NCBI GenBank assembly: GCA_937935075.1
Contig: CALGYB010000105.1
Location: 1 to 49,175 of the forward strand
DNA: 49,175 nt
Source: an uncultured Roseiflexus sp.
GTDB lineage: Bacteria > Chloroflexota > Chloroflexia > Chloroflexales > Roseiflexaceae
Direction of reading: 5' to 3'
In this document: positions 34,353 to 43,214 of the stretch, one piece after another
Layout: each line of letters starts with the position of its first letter
How positions within the stretch are numbered: position 1 is the stretch's first letter
Notes under the pieces: model-generated
The model's input: the letters and a program-made list of their open reading frames with translations, nothing else
Databases searched by the model: none
Told to the model about the DNA's origin: nothing
Position numbers and translations under genes: made by a program

Positions 34353-35552
34353 ATGAACGCTTTAGAAGACAATCATCTCTCAGCACAGACCCTTTCCGCC
34401 GACTGGTTTCGGCGCATTGGTCTGCGGTTCGACCCCTACGTTCACCTGGAAGCCTCGAGTGATCCGCACCTCTCTGAGTATACGGTCAACCTCGACATCT
34501 TCCGCACCGCCTGGGATGCTGCGTCGGCGGTCATTTTTGCGCCGCCGGGAGGCGGCAAAACGGCGATGCGCGTCGCCGTCACCCGTACCTGCTGGTACGA
34601 CATCGGCGGCGCCTATCCTTTCCCGCTGCCGTATAACCTGGGTGCAGCGCCGCTGATAGGCGCGCCGCCAACCGCTGCGCAGCATCTGCGCCTGCTGCTC
34701 GAAGCCGGAACATGCGCGTTGCTCACCGGTCTGGCGTTTCGACCGGAACGGTTGTTGCGGGCTGCTCCCGCCGATATTCGCGCTATCGTCGGCTTGCTCC
34801 GCGCCGGGTTGCCCGGTCCGCTCGAGTATTACCTGGACGTGCTGCGTGAAACCGGCACGCCTGCCGGGTTGACCCCGCTTCTCGAGCGAACCTATGCGCT
34901 CACCGCGCCGCCGCTGCCGGAAGCGCTCCGCCGTTTCTGCGATATCGTTGGGCGGATCGACGCCGATGCCATGCGTGGGCAACCGGAGGACCTGTTCAGT
35001 ACCTTCGTCGATCTGACGACCAGCGCCCTGGGATTCGGTCACGTCCTGATCCTGATCGACGGCGTCGATGCCATTTACGAGAATCAGGCAGACAACCGGC
35101 TGGCGCTGCAATGGGTCGCCGATCTATGTGATTATTCCAAAATGTGGCGAGAACGGAACGTTTTCATCAAACTCTTCGCTCCTGACATCATCGAACCACA
35201 CATTGCCGGGTATCTCCAAACGCACGCCATTGCCGCACAGATTGCCCGTATTGTCTGGGACCCCGATCTTCTGGCGGAACTGCTGCGCAAACGCATCTTT
35301 GCCGCCTCCGACGGGCGGTTCGAGTCGCTCGATGCCATCAGCACACCGGCGCTCACCGATGTGGAACGGCAGATCGTCGCTGCGATCACGCCGCTGCCGC
35401 GCGTCGCGCTTCAGGTGACGCGACGCGCGCTCCTGCACTACGCAGCACGGATGGAAGAGGGACAACTCGATGAAGATGACATACGCTGCGCAATCAACTG
35501 GTATCAATTCCATGCGGCGCCGCGCCTGCAAGGGTCGGCGTCGCGTGCTTAA
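34353..35552 (+). CDS. P-loop NTPase paralogue without winged helix
   Basis: A 399-residue NTPase. Walker A APPGGGKT is at about 63-70, Walker B VLILIDGVDAIY with Asp236. IKLFAPDIIEPHI (about 272-284), then IVWDPDLLAELLRKRI, aligns directly with IKMFAPHALEPI and LSWTPDQLALITERHI of the preceding gene, so the two come from one duplication. The C-terminus (about 300-399) is helical and ends without a DNA-binding domain. The 250-bp space before it holds no gene; a TATACT at 34190-34195 may mark a second promoter. The start could be TTG 34347 or ATG 34353; neither has a clear ribosome site. No reaction beyond NTP hydrolysis can be claimed. Confidence 0.68.
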   Translation: MNALEDNHLSAQTLSADWFRRIGLRFDPYVHLEASSDPHLSEYTVNLDIFRTAWDAASAVIFAPPGGGKTAMRVAVTRTCWYDIGGAYPFPLPYNLGAAPLIGAPPTAAQHLRLLLEAGTCALLTGLAFRPERLLRAAPADIRAIVGLLRAGLPGPLEYYLDVLRETGTPAGLTPLLERTYALTAPPLPEALRRFCDIVGRIDADAMRGQPEDLFSTFVDLTTSALGFGHVLILIDGVDAIYENQADNRLALQWVADLCDYSKMWRERNVFIKLFAPDIIEPHIAGYLQTHAIAAQIARIVWDPDLLAELLRKRIFAASDGRFESLDAISTPALTDVERQIVAAITPLPRVALQVTRRALLHYAARMEEGQLDEDDIRCAINWYQFHAAPRLQGSASRA

Positions 35553-35637
35553 GAGTCGTAGTCAACCCTGTCTGGAAGGAAGCGTCCGCCGGTTTTTGCG
35601 GCGAACGCTGCTTCTGACTCAGGGAAGGGAGGATGGT

Positions 35638-37035
35638 ATGACTCTGCCTCGTCCCCCGGCATACCGTCCGGGGCTGTTTGTCAACCGCGAAAGTGAAATC
35701 GGACGGGTGAGGGATGCCCTTCAGGACATAGCAGGCAGGAAAGCGGAACATGCGCGGACGATCGTGTTTCGTGGCGAACGTGGTTTGGGCAAAAGCTGGC
35801 TGGCGCTCCACCTCCACCGGCACGTTTTGAAAGAGGAAATGCCGCATCTGTTGTCGCAGCATCGCATGGTGTCGTTGCTGATCAATCTGACCCCGCCATC
35901 TGACCATTCCGTTGACGAAACCGCGCCGGAGGGAGAGTGGCATGTCACCCGCGAAGAAGCCGCGCGCATCGCTGCTCAAGACGATCAGGAGTTCGAGCCG
36001 ATTCTCCGGCGCTTGCTGAACTGGCTGGCGGAACAACTGGACGTTATCCGCGCCCCGCATGCTCCTGTGCGCGATCTCGCCTCCTGGCTGGCAAGGGATG
36101 TCCAACAAAAACTGGAGAAAGAACCGAACCTCTTGATTTGTCTGACTCTCGATTCGGTCTTTGAAACGAATCAGGTGTTCCTCGATGCCCTGGAACGGCA
36201 CGTTCTGGGGGCGCTGGCGGCGCTGCCGCGGGTGCTGATGATCATGACCGGGCGCGGACGACCGTATCTCTGGAAGTCGCCCTACCTGCGCGCCGAGCGC
36301 GAAGAACAACCGCTCAAACCCTTCATCGCCGACGAGGTCGTCGATCAAATCCGTCGCGCGCTGCGCGATACGCCTGATCTTCCTGAAACGGTCAATACCT
36401 TATCAGGCGACGCCCTCCTCCGACTGGCAGAACGGGTGATCGCTACCGGTGGCGGATACCCGCTGACCAATCATCTGCTGGCGCTTGCGCTCGTGCAGCA
36501 GGCGCTCGACGTGCTGCCCGACGATCAGCGCGACAATGCAGAGCGACTGACGAGCATCCTCGATCAGACGCAGATCGATGCGGCAATTCTTGAACAGGTC
36601 GCCGACCGACTGCTGGACGTCATTCCGACAGACGAACGTCATCGTCTGCGCGAGGCGTTCGAGGCGCTCTGCGTGCTCAAAGACGGGTTCCGCGAGAATG
36701 AAATGCCCTATCTCCTGGCGGCGCGGCGCAACACAACGCCTGAAGAACCGGAATATGCGCTGCCGGCAATACGCAACCTGCGTGATCGTCTGCTCGAAAC
36801 CAACCTGGTGCGCTGGCGGGACAAACGCTACGCGATGGACGAAGCCGTGCGCGCAGTGCTTGAAGCATACCTGAAGCTCGCCCGCCCTGACGTATGGAGG
36901 CGTCTGCACGAAAGCGCAAAGCAGGTGTATGGGGAATGGGGAGAGAAGTACCGCAGCGCATACTACCGTGATCGGGCTGCGTTTCACGAACGGGTGCTGA
37001 GTGAAGCAACCGACGCCATGGTTAACGTGAGATGA
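35638..37035 (+). CDS. STAND-like P-loop ATPase
   Basis: A 465-residue ATPase. Walker A GERGLGKS is at 46-53, and a hhhhD-type strand NLLICLTLDSVFE serves as Walker B. PALPRVLMIMTGRGRPYLWKS is a sensor-like strand. The C-terminal third (about 330-465) is helical, with ERHRLREAFEALCVL and winged-helix-like RDKRYAMDEAVRAVLEAYL, as in the HETHS/winged-helix arm of STAND proteins. ATG 35638 (MTLPRPPAYRPGL) is chosen because GGAAGGAGG precedes it; the upstream frame to 35470 overlaps the previous gene and has no family sequence. It ends 13 bp before the STAND-TPR gene, giving a tight pair. Confidence 0.68.
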   Translation: MTLPRPPAYRPGLFVNRESEIGRVRDALQDIAGRKAEHARTIVFRGERGLGKSWLALHLHRHVLKEEMPHLLSQHRMVSLLINLTPPSDHSVDETAPEGEWHVTREEAARIAAQDDQEFEPILRRLLNWLAEQLDVIRAPHAPVRDLASWLARDVQQKLEKEPNLLICLTLDSVFETNQVFLDALERHVLGALAALPRVLMIMTGRGRPYLWKSPYLRAEREEQPLKPFIADEVVDQIRRALRDTPDLPETVNTLSGDALLRLAERVIATGGGYPLTNHLLALALVQQALDVLPDDQRDNAERLTSILDQTQIDAAILEQVADRLLDVIPTDERHRLREAFEALCVLKDGFRENEMPYLLAARRNTTPEEPEYALPAIRNLRDRLLETNLVRWRDKRYAMDEAVRAVLEAYLKLARPDVWRRLHESAKQVYGEWGEKYRSAYYRDRAAFHERVLSEATDAMVNVR

Positions 37036-37048
37036 AGAGGAGGTTCCC

Positions 37049-40000
37049 ATGCATGAAGGTGAACGCTACACCGGCGCGTGGGCAACGCCTGACCTGATCG
37101 GGCGCAAGGAAATCCTCCGGCGGATCGATGAGGCGATCCACGCTGCTGCCGGTCTGTCGGTCGTGGCGCTGTATGGACCCGGCGGCATCGGCAAGACGCG
37201 CATTTTGAGCGATGCTCTGAAACGACAGACCGGCGGCGCCATTTACACCGCACAACGCCTGATCGACCTGTACGACATTCGCTACCACAGCAGCCTCGAT
37301 CTTGCCGCTGCGATCTGCGATGCACTCGATGTTGCAAAAGGGAGAGACTTTCGTCGATTTGAGCAGGCGCGCGATCAGCAGCGCAAAGCGCAGGCTTCTG
37401 GGGATGTCAGGCAGATTGCAGCATTGACCAGAGAAGCATTGCAGGCTTTCGCCGACGATTTCAATTATTTCTCGCAGAACCGGCGTGTTGTGATTGCCCT
37501 CGACACTCTCGAACGCATCGCCTATGGCGCCGGTGAACAACGTCCACCCTTTCAGGTTGCGCCGTCGTGGGAGTGGCTGGTTGAGTCGTTGCCCGCCTGG
37601 GGGAATGTCACGCTGCTGGTCGCCGGTCGCAATCAGATTACCCATCTCTTTCCAGATCTTCAGCAGCAAACCCATCTGACGCCTCTCAAAGTCGAACCAT
37701 TTACCGAAGATGAAACGCGAGATTACCTCGATGCTGTGGCGCAGGCAGCCGAAAACGCCGGTGAACAAGCGGTGGCGGACACATTACGCAGCCTGACGCC
37801 GGAACGCAGGCATCAGGTGTATCGTTACTCAGGCGGGTTGCCGATCCTGCTTGCGCTGCTCGCGGACTATATCAGCATTGCCGGGTTTGGCAAATTGCCG
37901 CCGATCGTTGAGACCGAGACCGACCCGGCGCGTGCCCGCGAGGTGCTCGAAGAACAGTTGATCGCGCGCATGATGGACTCACGGACGATCAGGGACACCC
38001 TCCAAATGCTCGGACGCGCGCCGAAAGGCGTCGATGCCGGATTGCTGGCGCACCTCCTCGATATCTCGCCCGACGAAGCACGCCATCGCCTCGCCATGAT
38101 CGAGCGTCTGTCCTTCGTCAAGGTGCGTAGCGAGCGTTACTTTCTGCACGACGAGATGTACGCCATTCTGCACCGGCAGATTTATAGCGCGCCGGACGAT
38201 GCCCCTGAAGCGGAGCGCGTCAACACTGCCATCATTCAATGGTATGCACAACAGATCAACGAGCGCCGCGAATCCCTCGATGAACTGTACGCGCCGATCG
38301 AACAACCGCGCCGCGCTGTCAGTGTTGCGCCGCGTATCGACTATGAGCGTATTGCAGCGGTTCAACAGGAGATCCAGCAACTGCTGATCGATCAACTCTC
38401 CTATCATCTGCGCCTTGATCCGCTCGAAGGATTCCGTGAGTATTTCCGCGATACCTTCTACACCGTGTTCACCGGCAATACCATGCTCGACATTCAGTTG
38501 CAGGCGGAACTTCTGGCATTTCTCGACGAACGTGATCGCTCAGGAGAGCAAGCGTCCATCGACGGTCTGGAGCGCGAGGTTGTACAGGGTGTTACGGCTA
38601 TTCGCCCGGTTGCCCGTCGCTATGCGGAGAACGATTACGATGGCGTCGTATGGGAAGCGCAACGGCTGCGGCAGGAACACCCTGGTCTTCTGGCGACGGC
38701 AGGGCGCACGACCGAAGCGGCGCTCGATGTGTGGGAGGCGCTCGCGCGAACCGGCAGGGCGAAGGAAGAATACCAGGACAGCGCCGAAACGGATCGACTG
38801 CTCGCAGCCGCTGAAGCGATTCTGGTTCCCGTCATTCGTTCGGCGTCTCCCGACGTCTCCGAGGCGCGGCGGTGGCGCGCCCACAGCCTGCTGGCGCTGG
38901 CGTACCACGCGCGCGGGTTCAGCCTGCGCGCTCGTGGTCAGACCCGTCCCGCAATCAAGGCATACCGCCGCGCTGCTGTGCTCTGGCGGCAGGTCGATGT
39001 GCCGATCTGCCTGGCGTGGACCCTCAACAATCTCGGGTTTGTCGAAGTGGAAGAAGGAAATAGCGCCACTGGATTGGCGCTGATCGAAGAAGCGCTGGAG
39101 ATCCGCAAGCAACTCGGCGCGCGTGCGCTGATTGGCACTAGCTACTCTGCGCGCGCGCGAACGCTCATCTATGCGGGTAGATATGCAGAAGCGAAAGAGG
39201 ATGCCGAACGCGCCCTGCGCCTGTTCCATGCGGTCGAGTATCGTCTTGGCACGGGGCTGGCGCTGCGCAACCTTGCCGAAGCATTGCGCCGGTCGGTCTC
39301 CAGAGGCGACGATCCGCAGGAACGGATGGCCGTGCTGCGTGAAGCGCGCGATTACGCAAATGAGGCATACTACATCTTTGAAGGCATTGGCGACCGGTTG
39401 CGCCAGGTCGAGTCGTTGATCGAAGAGGGGTGCGCCCTGCGCGATATGAGCGGTGTGCTCCGTGATCATCCGCTGCCAGGCGAAGACCTCACCGAGATGG
39501 CGCAGGACAGCCGTAACGCACTCGAGCAGGCGGCAACCCTGGCGCAGCAGATCGGCAACACCTTTCGTCACGTTGATGCACTGGTCAACATCGCCTATCT
39601 CGGCGCCAACGTTGGACGATTGGATCTTATCGAAAGCGGACTGGCGCGCGCGAAGGAGGCGATCCCCGGCGAGTATGTGATAACCGAGCGGGGACGGCCC
39701 GATCCAGCGGGGATGGGCATCCGCAACCGCCATCTGTTCACGCAACTTGCCAGGATCCATATGCTGCTCGGCGGGCGGCTGTTTGTCGCTGTTCAGGATA
39801 CAAAGTCTCAGAGTCAAGAGTCTCTTCGATCAATCGCCGAGGCATATGCGCGTTTCGCAGACCTGTTCGGCGCAGGAGCGCCTGTAGTCATCACATCCGC
39901 AGATGATACGCTTGATCGGGCGATCCGCCACTACACCCTTGCCTTCGAGTACGACCGACTTTACAACCCGCTCGACGCCAGGGTACGACGTGCGCAGGAT

Positions 40001-40153
40001 ATGGTGTACAACAAGATCAAGGCGCTCGGCGCCGATCAATTGAAAGTCGTTGCGGACGCCATTAAAGCCGTTGAGCGCGACTATCGCCTGGGCAGATCTG
40101 CAATGCGCGACTTGCTCGAAAGCCGCACGCTGCTTTTCGAGGAATTGGCATAG
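37049..40153 (+). CDS. Large STAND ATPase with TPR array
   Basis: A 1034-residue signal ATPase of the STAND class. The NB-ARC/NACHT-like Walker A is GPGGIGKT (43-50), Walker B is RRVVIALDTLERI (about 145-157), and the GxP-type motif is YSGGLPILLALLADYI (about 258-273). A winged-helix segment at about 315-380 (VDAGLLAHLLDISPDEARHRL) comes before a helical linker. TPR-type helix pairs run from about 560 to 870 (TLNNLGFVEVEEGNSATGLALIEEAL, YSARARTLIYAGRYAEAKEDAERAL, RNLAEALRRS). Such proteins stay closed until the repeats sense a signal, then oligomerise. No catalytic effector domain is visible. The last 73 bp overlap the convergent radical SAM gene. Confidence 0.75.
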   Translation: MHEGERYTGAWATPDLIGRKEILRRIDEAIHAAAGLSVVALYGPGGIGKTRILSDALKRQTGGAIYTAQRLIDLYDIRYHSSLDLAAAICDALDVAKGRDFRRFEQARDQQRKAQASGDVRQIAALTREALQAFADDFNYFSQNRRVVIALDTLERIAYGAGEQRPPFQVAPSWEWLVESLPAWGNVTLLVAGRNQITHLFPDLQQQTHLTPLKVEPFTEDETRDYLDAVAQAAENAGEQAVADTLRSLTPERRHQVYRYSGGLPILLALLADYISIAGFGKLPPIVETETDPARAREVLEEQLIARMMDSRTIRDTLQMLGRAPKGVDAGLLAHLLDISPDEARHRLAMIERLSFVKVRSERYFLHDEMYAILHRQIYSAPDDAPEAERVNTAIIQWYAQQINERRESLDELYAPIEQPRRAVSVAPRIDYERIAAVQQEIQQLLIDQLSYHLRLDPLEGFREYFRDTFYTVFTGNTMLDIQLQAELLAFLDERDRSGEQASIDGLEREVVQGVTAIRPVARRYAENDYDGVVWEAQRLRQEHPGLLATAGRTTEAALDVWEALARTGRAKEEYQDSAETDRLLAAAEAILVPVIRSASPDVSEARRWRAHSLLALAYHARGFSLRARGQTRPAIKAYRRAAVLWRQVDVPICLAWTLNNLGFVEVEEGNSATGLALIEEALEIRKQLGARALIGTSYSARARTLIYAGRYAEAKEDAERALRLFHAVEYRLGTGLALRNLAEALRRSVSRGDDPQERMAVLREARDYANEAYYIFEGIGDRLRQVESLIEEGCALRDMSGVLRDHPLPGEDLTEMAQDSRNALEQAATLAQQIGNTFRHVDALVNIAYLGANVGRLDLIESGLARAKEAIPGEYVITERGRPDPAGMGIRNRHLFTQLARIHMLLGGRLFVAVQDTKSQSQESLRSIAEAYARFADLFGAGAPVVITSADDTLDRAIRHYTLAFEYDRLYNPLDARVRRAQDMVYNKIKALGADQLKVVADAIKAVERDYRLGRSAMRDLLESRTLLFEELA

Positions 40154-41643
40154 CCGTAGCGCAGCAAGCGCAGCCCTTCGAGGCGCAGCACGTCGGGGAA
40201 AATTGCCTGGTAGATGCGGCAATTCGGCGATGTCACATCATATCGTCCGGTGGCGCGGTACGTTAGCGCCGGGCACCCGCCGGCGCACCAGTAACGCCAC
40301 ATGCATGCCCGGCATCCTTCCTTTTCATTAACCGGCACGTTCTGAATGCCAGTGGCGTCCTCGCGGATCAGGCGGAGGGGATCGGGCGCAGCCACATCGG
40401 TGACCGTGCGCTCGATCGCCATGTGACACTTCGCCACACCGCCACGATGGTCGATGACCATGTACGAATGCCCGACGCCACACGGGCGGTCGTGCGGCGT
40501 ATCGAGCCGCGCCAGGTTGGTGAGCGCGCCAAGCGGATTGTAGGGCGGGAGGCGCCGGGCAATGACGGCGAACGCTTCCCGCATCGCCGCGATAATCTGC
40601 TCATCCTGGAAGGAAAGATCGGCAGCGTGAGCGGAACAATCGTTCTCTCGGTAGAAGTTGAGCGCAAACGGCAATCCGCGATCCAGCACATACTCGACGG
40701 TTGCCGCCAGCCCGGCGAGGTTTCGGCGTGACAGTGTGATCGAAATCGAGGGAGTGACGCCGAGTGCCGCCAGCTGGTCAAGCGTCCGTGCAATGCAGGC
40801 AAACGAACCGCGCCCGTTGGCGAAGCGGCGATTGGCATCGTGCGCATCGCCGATGCCGTCGAGTGAGATCATCAGGCGCAATCCGCCGTCGCGCAGGGCA
40901 CGGATCAGACGGTCGCCGAGCGCCACGCCGTTGCTGAGCACAACGCCATCAAGCGCCAACCCGTGTCGGGCTGCACATTCGCGTGCATACCGGTGGGTTG
41001 CAATGACGAGTGGAGCGTTCAACGTCGCCTCGCCGCCGGCATACTTCAGTTTGATCCGTCGGAAGCCGTGTGCCACCGCAGAACGAACCACGGCATCGAC
41101 CGCCTGCCTGCTACGCGCCGTGGACATGGCATCTGCGGTTTTGCGGACGTAACAGTAGTCGCAGCGCAGGTTACACGCATTGGTGACATGCAGCCAGGCG
41201 GTAAGCGTCTGCGGCGTCGCGCGCTTTGTACAAGCCGGTCGGTCGAGGCGTTGGAGCAATTCCAGTTTGGCGAGGCGCTGCGCCGCCCGATGCAGATTGT
41301 CATCTTCTCCGGCGGCATCCGCCAGCCGTTGAGGCCGACGAAACCGATTCAGCAGCGCCCATGCCGCCTCGTTGAGCACCACGACGCCTGCGCTGCCGAG
41401 CGGATTAAACGCCAGCACGTAGCCGCCGGGAAGTGTGTCGGTATGAAGTGCAGCCGTCTGGTACGCAACTGACTCGTCTACGGCGTCTTCAGCAGAGGGT
41501 GCGGGGCGTTCCGCCGGACAGGCGCAGTCGGTCTCCGGCGGAGCGAAGCAGTCGGTTTCAACGGCGCCAACCCCCTGATATGCCAGATCTGCCGCACACA
41601 GGATGAGCGGTAATACCGCAACGGGTCGACTCGCGTTGTTCAT
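40081..41643 (-). CDS. Radical SAM/SPASM maturase with PqqD-like N-terminus
   Basis: A 520-residue radical SAM enzyme. The 4Fe-4S cluster binding C-x3-C-x2-C is Cys157, Cys161, Cys164 in ACNLRCDYCYV. GGEATLN, SNGVALGD and ISLDGIGDAH are the usual SAM-binding strands. The C-terminal SPASM region has Cys residues in CGVGHSYM, AKCHMAIE, CRACMWRYWCAGGCPA and SPNC, for auxiliary clusters. Residues about 70-130 (GYVLAFNPLGSAGVVVLNEAAW and so on) resemble a PqqD-like peptide-binding domain, so a peptide substrate is likely. The N-terminus has a Cys-rich stretch, ETDCFAPPETDCACP. ATG 41643 is preferred, with AGGAGG 5 nt upstream. No precursor peptide gene is found nearby. The 3' end lies inside the STAND-TPR gene. 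Confidence 0.82.
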   Translation of the reverse strand: MNNASRPVAVLPLILCAADLAYQGVGAVETDCFAPPETDCACPAERPAPSAEDAVDESVAYQTAALHTDTLPGGYVLAFNPLGSAGVVVLNEAAWALLNRFRRPQRLADAAGEDDNLHRAAQRLAKLELLQRLDRPACTKRATPQTLTAWLHVTNACNLRCDYCYVRKTADAMSTARSRQAVDAVVRSAVAHGFRRIKLKYAGGEATLNAPLVIATHRYARECAARHGLALDGVVLSNGVALGDRLIRALRDGGLRLMISLDGIGDAHDANRRFANGRGSFACIARTLDQLAALGVTPSISITLSRRNLAGLAATVEYVLDRGLPFALNFYRENDCSAHAADLSFQDEQIIAAMREAFAVIARRLPPYNPLGALTNLARLDTPHDRPCGVGHSYMVIDHRGGVAKCHMAIERTVTDVAAPDPLRLIREDATGIQNVPVNEKEGCRACMWRYWCAGGCPALTYRATGRYDVTSPNCRIYQAIFPDVLRLEGLRLLRYGYANSSKSSVRLSSKSRIADLPRR

Positions 41644-41907
41644 AAGAGCCTCCTGAATGCCGCGCTGCCATGTGCCGGACTCAATTCCTTCATCATCCAT
41701 AACCGCTGTATCAGCGCCGCTCCAATACGCGCATATGTCTACTATACCTCATTTCTGACGATTGTCTATATGCTCCAGAATGCCTTGCCTTCCTGATTCC
41801 AGCCAATGCGGGAGGGTCTCAGCCTGCCCTGACCGCTGCTCTGCCATGGTGCGCGCATCCACGCCTGCCGATGGTATTCTGCGAGCGTGCGTCGCCTTGC
41901 CTCGCCT

Positions 41908-42119
41908 CATACTAACTTACGGTCAGTCAGCCGCGATATTCGCGTGTTCGTTGGGCAAGGCGCAACGGTCAACGCGCGCCGGCAGTCCGTGTCGTGGACG
42001 CCTGATTGCGCAGTGGCATCAGCAGCCCCGGCGGGGCTTTCACTTGCTCAGCGAGGGCTTTCGCCCGCAGCGCCACGGCGCCCCGGCAGTGTTGTACGAA
42101 TGACCGCACATTAGTATAA
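41908..42119 (+). repeat. Dispersed repeat copy C
   Basis: It begins CATACTAACTTACGGTCAG and ends GAATGACCGCACATTAGTAT. The two ends are inverted relatives: the right end read back is ATACTAATGTGCGGTCATTC. It contains the common core CAACGGTCAACGCGC and GCGAGGGCTTTCGCCCGC. The part 41644-41907 has no gene that I can see. Confidence 0.8.
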
Positions 42120-42437
42120 CTTGCGGTCAGTCAGCCACGATGTTCGCATGTTCGTTGGGCAAGGCGCAACGGTCAACGCGCGCCGGCAGTCCGCCTGGCG
42201 GCTGAAGCCGCAGGCTACGGGCGCCAAGCCCGCCTGCGCGGGCTGCACCGGGCGATACCGGATTCTTTGCTCAAAAACCATTATTGACTTCACTGCAAAA
42301 AGCAACCACGAAGGTCACAAATGGACACGAAGGAAATGCTCTTCATTTTATGAACCTTCGTGCGCTTCGTGTCCTTTGTGGTTTAAGCCTTTGTGCAGTG
42401 GACTCAATATTGTCCAAATGACCGCGTATTAGTATCA
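42112..42437 (+). repeat. Dispersed repeat copy D, carrying a nested foldback element
   Basis: It overlaps the end of copy C by a few bases (TAGTATAACTTGCGGTCAG), so the two are head to tail. The left half matches the family up to about 42285. The right end GTCCAAATGACCGCGTATTA appears only after a 118-bp foldback element. The interior between 42186 and 42285 is replaced by GC-rich sequence. Confidence 0.75.
42286..42403 (+). mobile_element. CACGAAGG foldback element, nested
   Basis: From GACTTCACTGCAAAAAGC to GCAGTGGAC it carries the full palindromic set ACCACGAAGG ... CCTTCGTG ... CCTTTGTGGT. It is inserted into repeat copy D. No clear target duplication is visible here, unlike the copy at 21897-22016. 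Confidence 0.8.
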
Positions 42438-42459
42438 GCATCCCCTCTATGCTGAGCGT

Positions 42460-42890
42460 GCGCAGCGGCGCCTGCCAGAGTCGCCTACGCCGGGTGTGAA
42501 GTCCTACTGACGTGAGTCCGGTAGAGCGCATGCGCGCCCTTTGCGCACGCCGTCTGACGCTGAGTCGTCAGGAATGGTCAGGATTTGAGAGATGGCTTCT
42601 TTTTCTCTGGTTCCCTTTACGCCTGCCGTCCGATACTGATTGGTTGGTATGGCGGGCTGCCGCTTGACCTTTCATGCCGTGCTTGGACGCCGACATGCAG
42701 AAGTGATGATGCCCGTTCTGTAACAAAGCCGGCTGGCTTTGCGTAGATCGGGCAGAACCACTTCCAACCAGACGTCCTGCACCACATCACACCAGCGCAA
42801 CGCTCCCGGCGGCGGTTCGGGAGAGCCTGCGGAGAGGCAGGCGCAAGGTTCCCGCGAGGCGCACGATGCCAGTGCGCGAGCGACTGCACA
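42460..42890. ncRNA. Candidate structured RNA: series of stem-loops
   Basis: This gene-free stretch holds a run of exact stems: CTGACG/CGTCAG (42554-42571), GCCCG/CGGGC (42711-42753) enclosing CAAAGCC/GGCTTTG (42724-42741), CTCCCG/CGGGAG (42803-42823), GCCTGC/GCAGGC (42825-42842) and GCGCAC/GTGCGC (42859-42877). GTTCTG/CAGAAC (42715-42720, 42753-42758) offers an alternative pairing. No RNA class is recognised; RNase P, tmRNA and SRP RNA marks are absent. It may be a transposon-linked guide-type RNA or an intron remnant. The strand is unknown. Confidence 0.35.
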
Positions 42891-42972
42891 GCCATCTCGA
42901 AGGTTCTAAGAGCACGGTTTGGGTATGCTACAGGTGAGCGGGAGACGATATTTACGGAGAAGGAGGGGAACC

Positions 42973-43152
42973 ATGCTCGACCTGATCCTGACCATCGTTC
43001 TGGCGATTGTTCTGTTCGGTGTAGCGCGCTGGTTGGTCGAGGCGCTGATCCAGGCGCTCATCAGTTTATTCAGCGCCTTCTTCAGTGCGGCAGGCGCAAT
43101 CGTGCTGATTGGTGTGCTGGTCTGGCTATTGAGCAGCGTGCGGACCTGGTAG
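42973..43152 (+). CDS. Small two-TM membrane protein
   Basis: A 59-residue, almost wholly hydrophobic protein. TM1 is at about 4-20 (LILTIVLAIVLFGVARW) and TM2 at about 33-54 (FSAFFSAAGAIVLIGVLVWLL), joined by a short loop with Ala/Gln/Ser. AGGAGG lies at 42961-42966, six bases before the ATG, which decides this start over the longer frame to 42919. No family is recognised. It stands alone between the structured stretch and the convergent nuclease gene. Confidence 0.6.
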   Translation: MLDLILTIVLAIVLFGVARWLVEALIQALISLFSAFFSAAGAIVLIGVLVWLLSSVRTW

Positions 43153-43214
43153 TTGACCCCTGGGTAACCGTCGCCACAGGTTGCGGAGATCGGTGACGGT
43201 TACCCTGGGTTGGA

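Noticed and set aside
41644-41700. A 19-residue extension of the radical SAM protein as a leader.
   Set aside because: AGGAGG lies five bases before ATG 41643, while no ribosome site precedes 41700.
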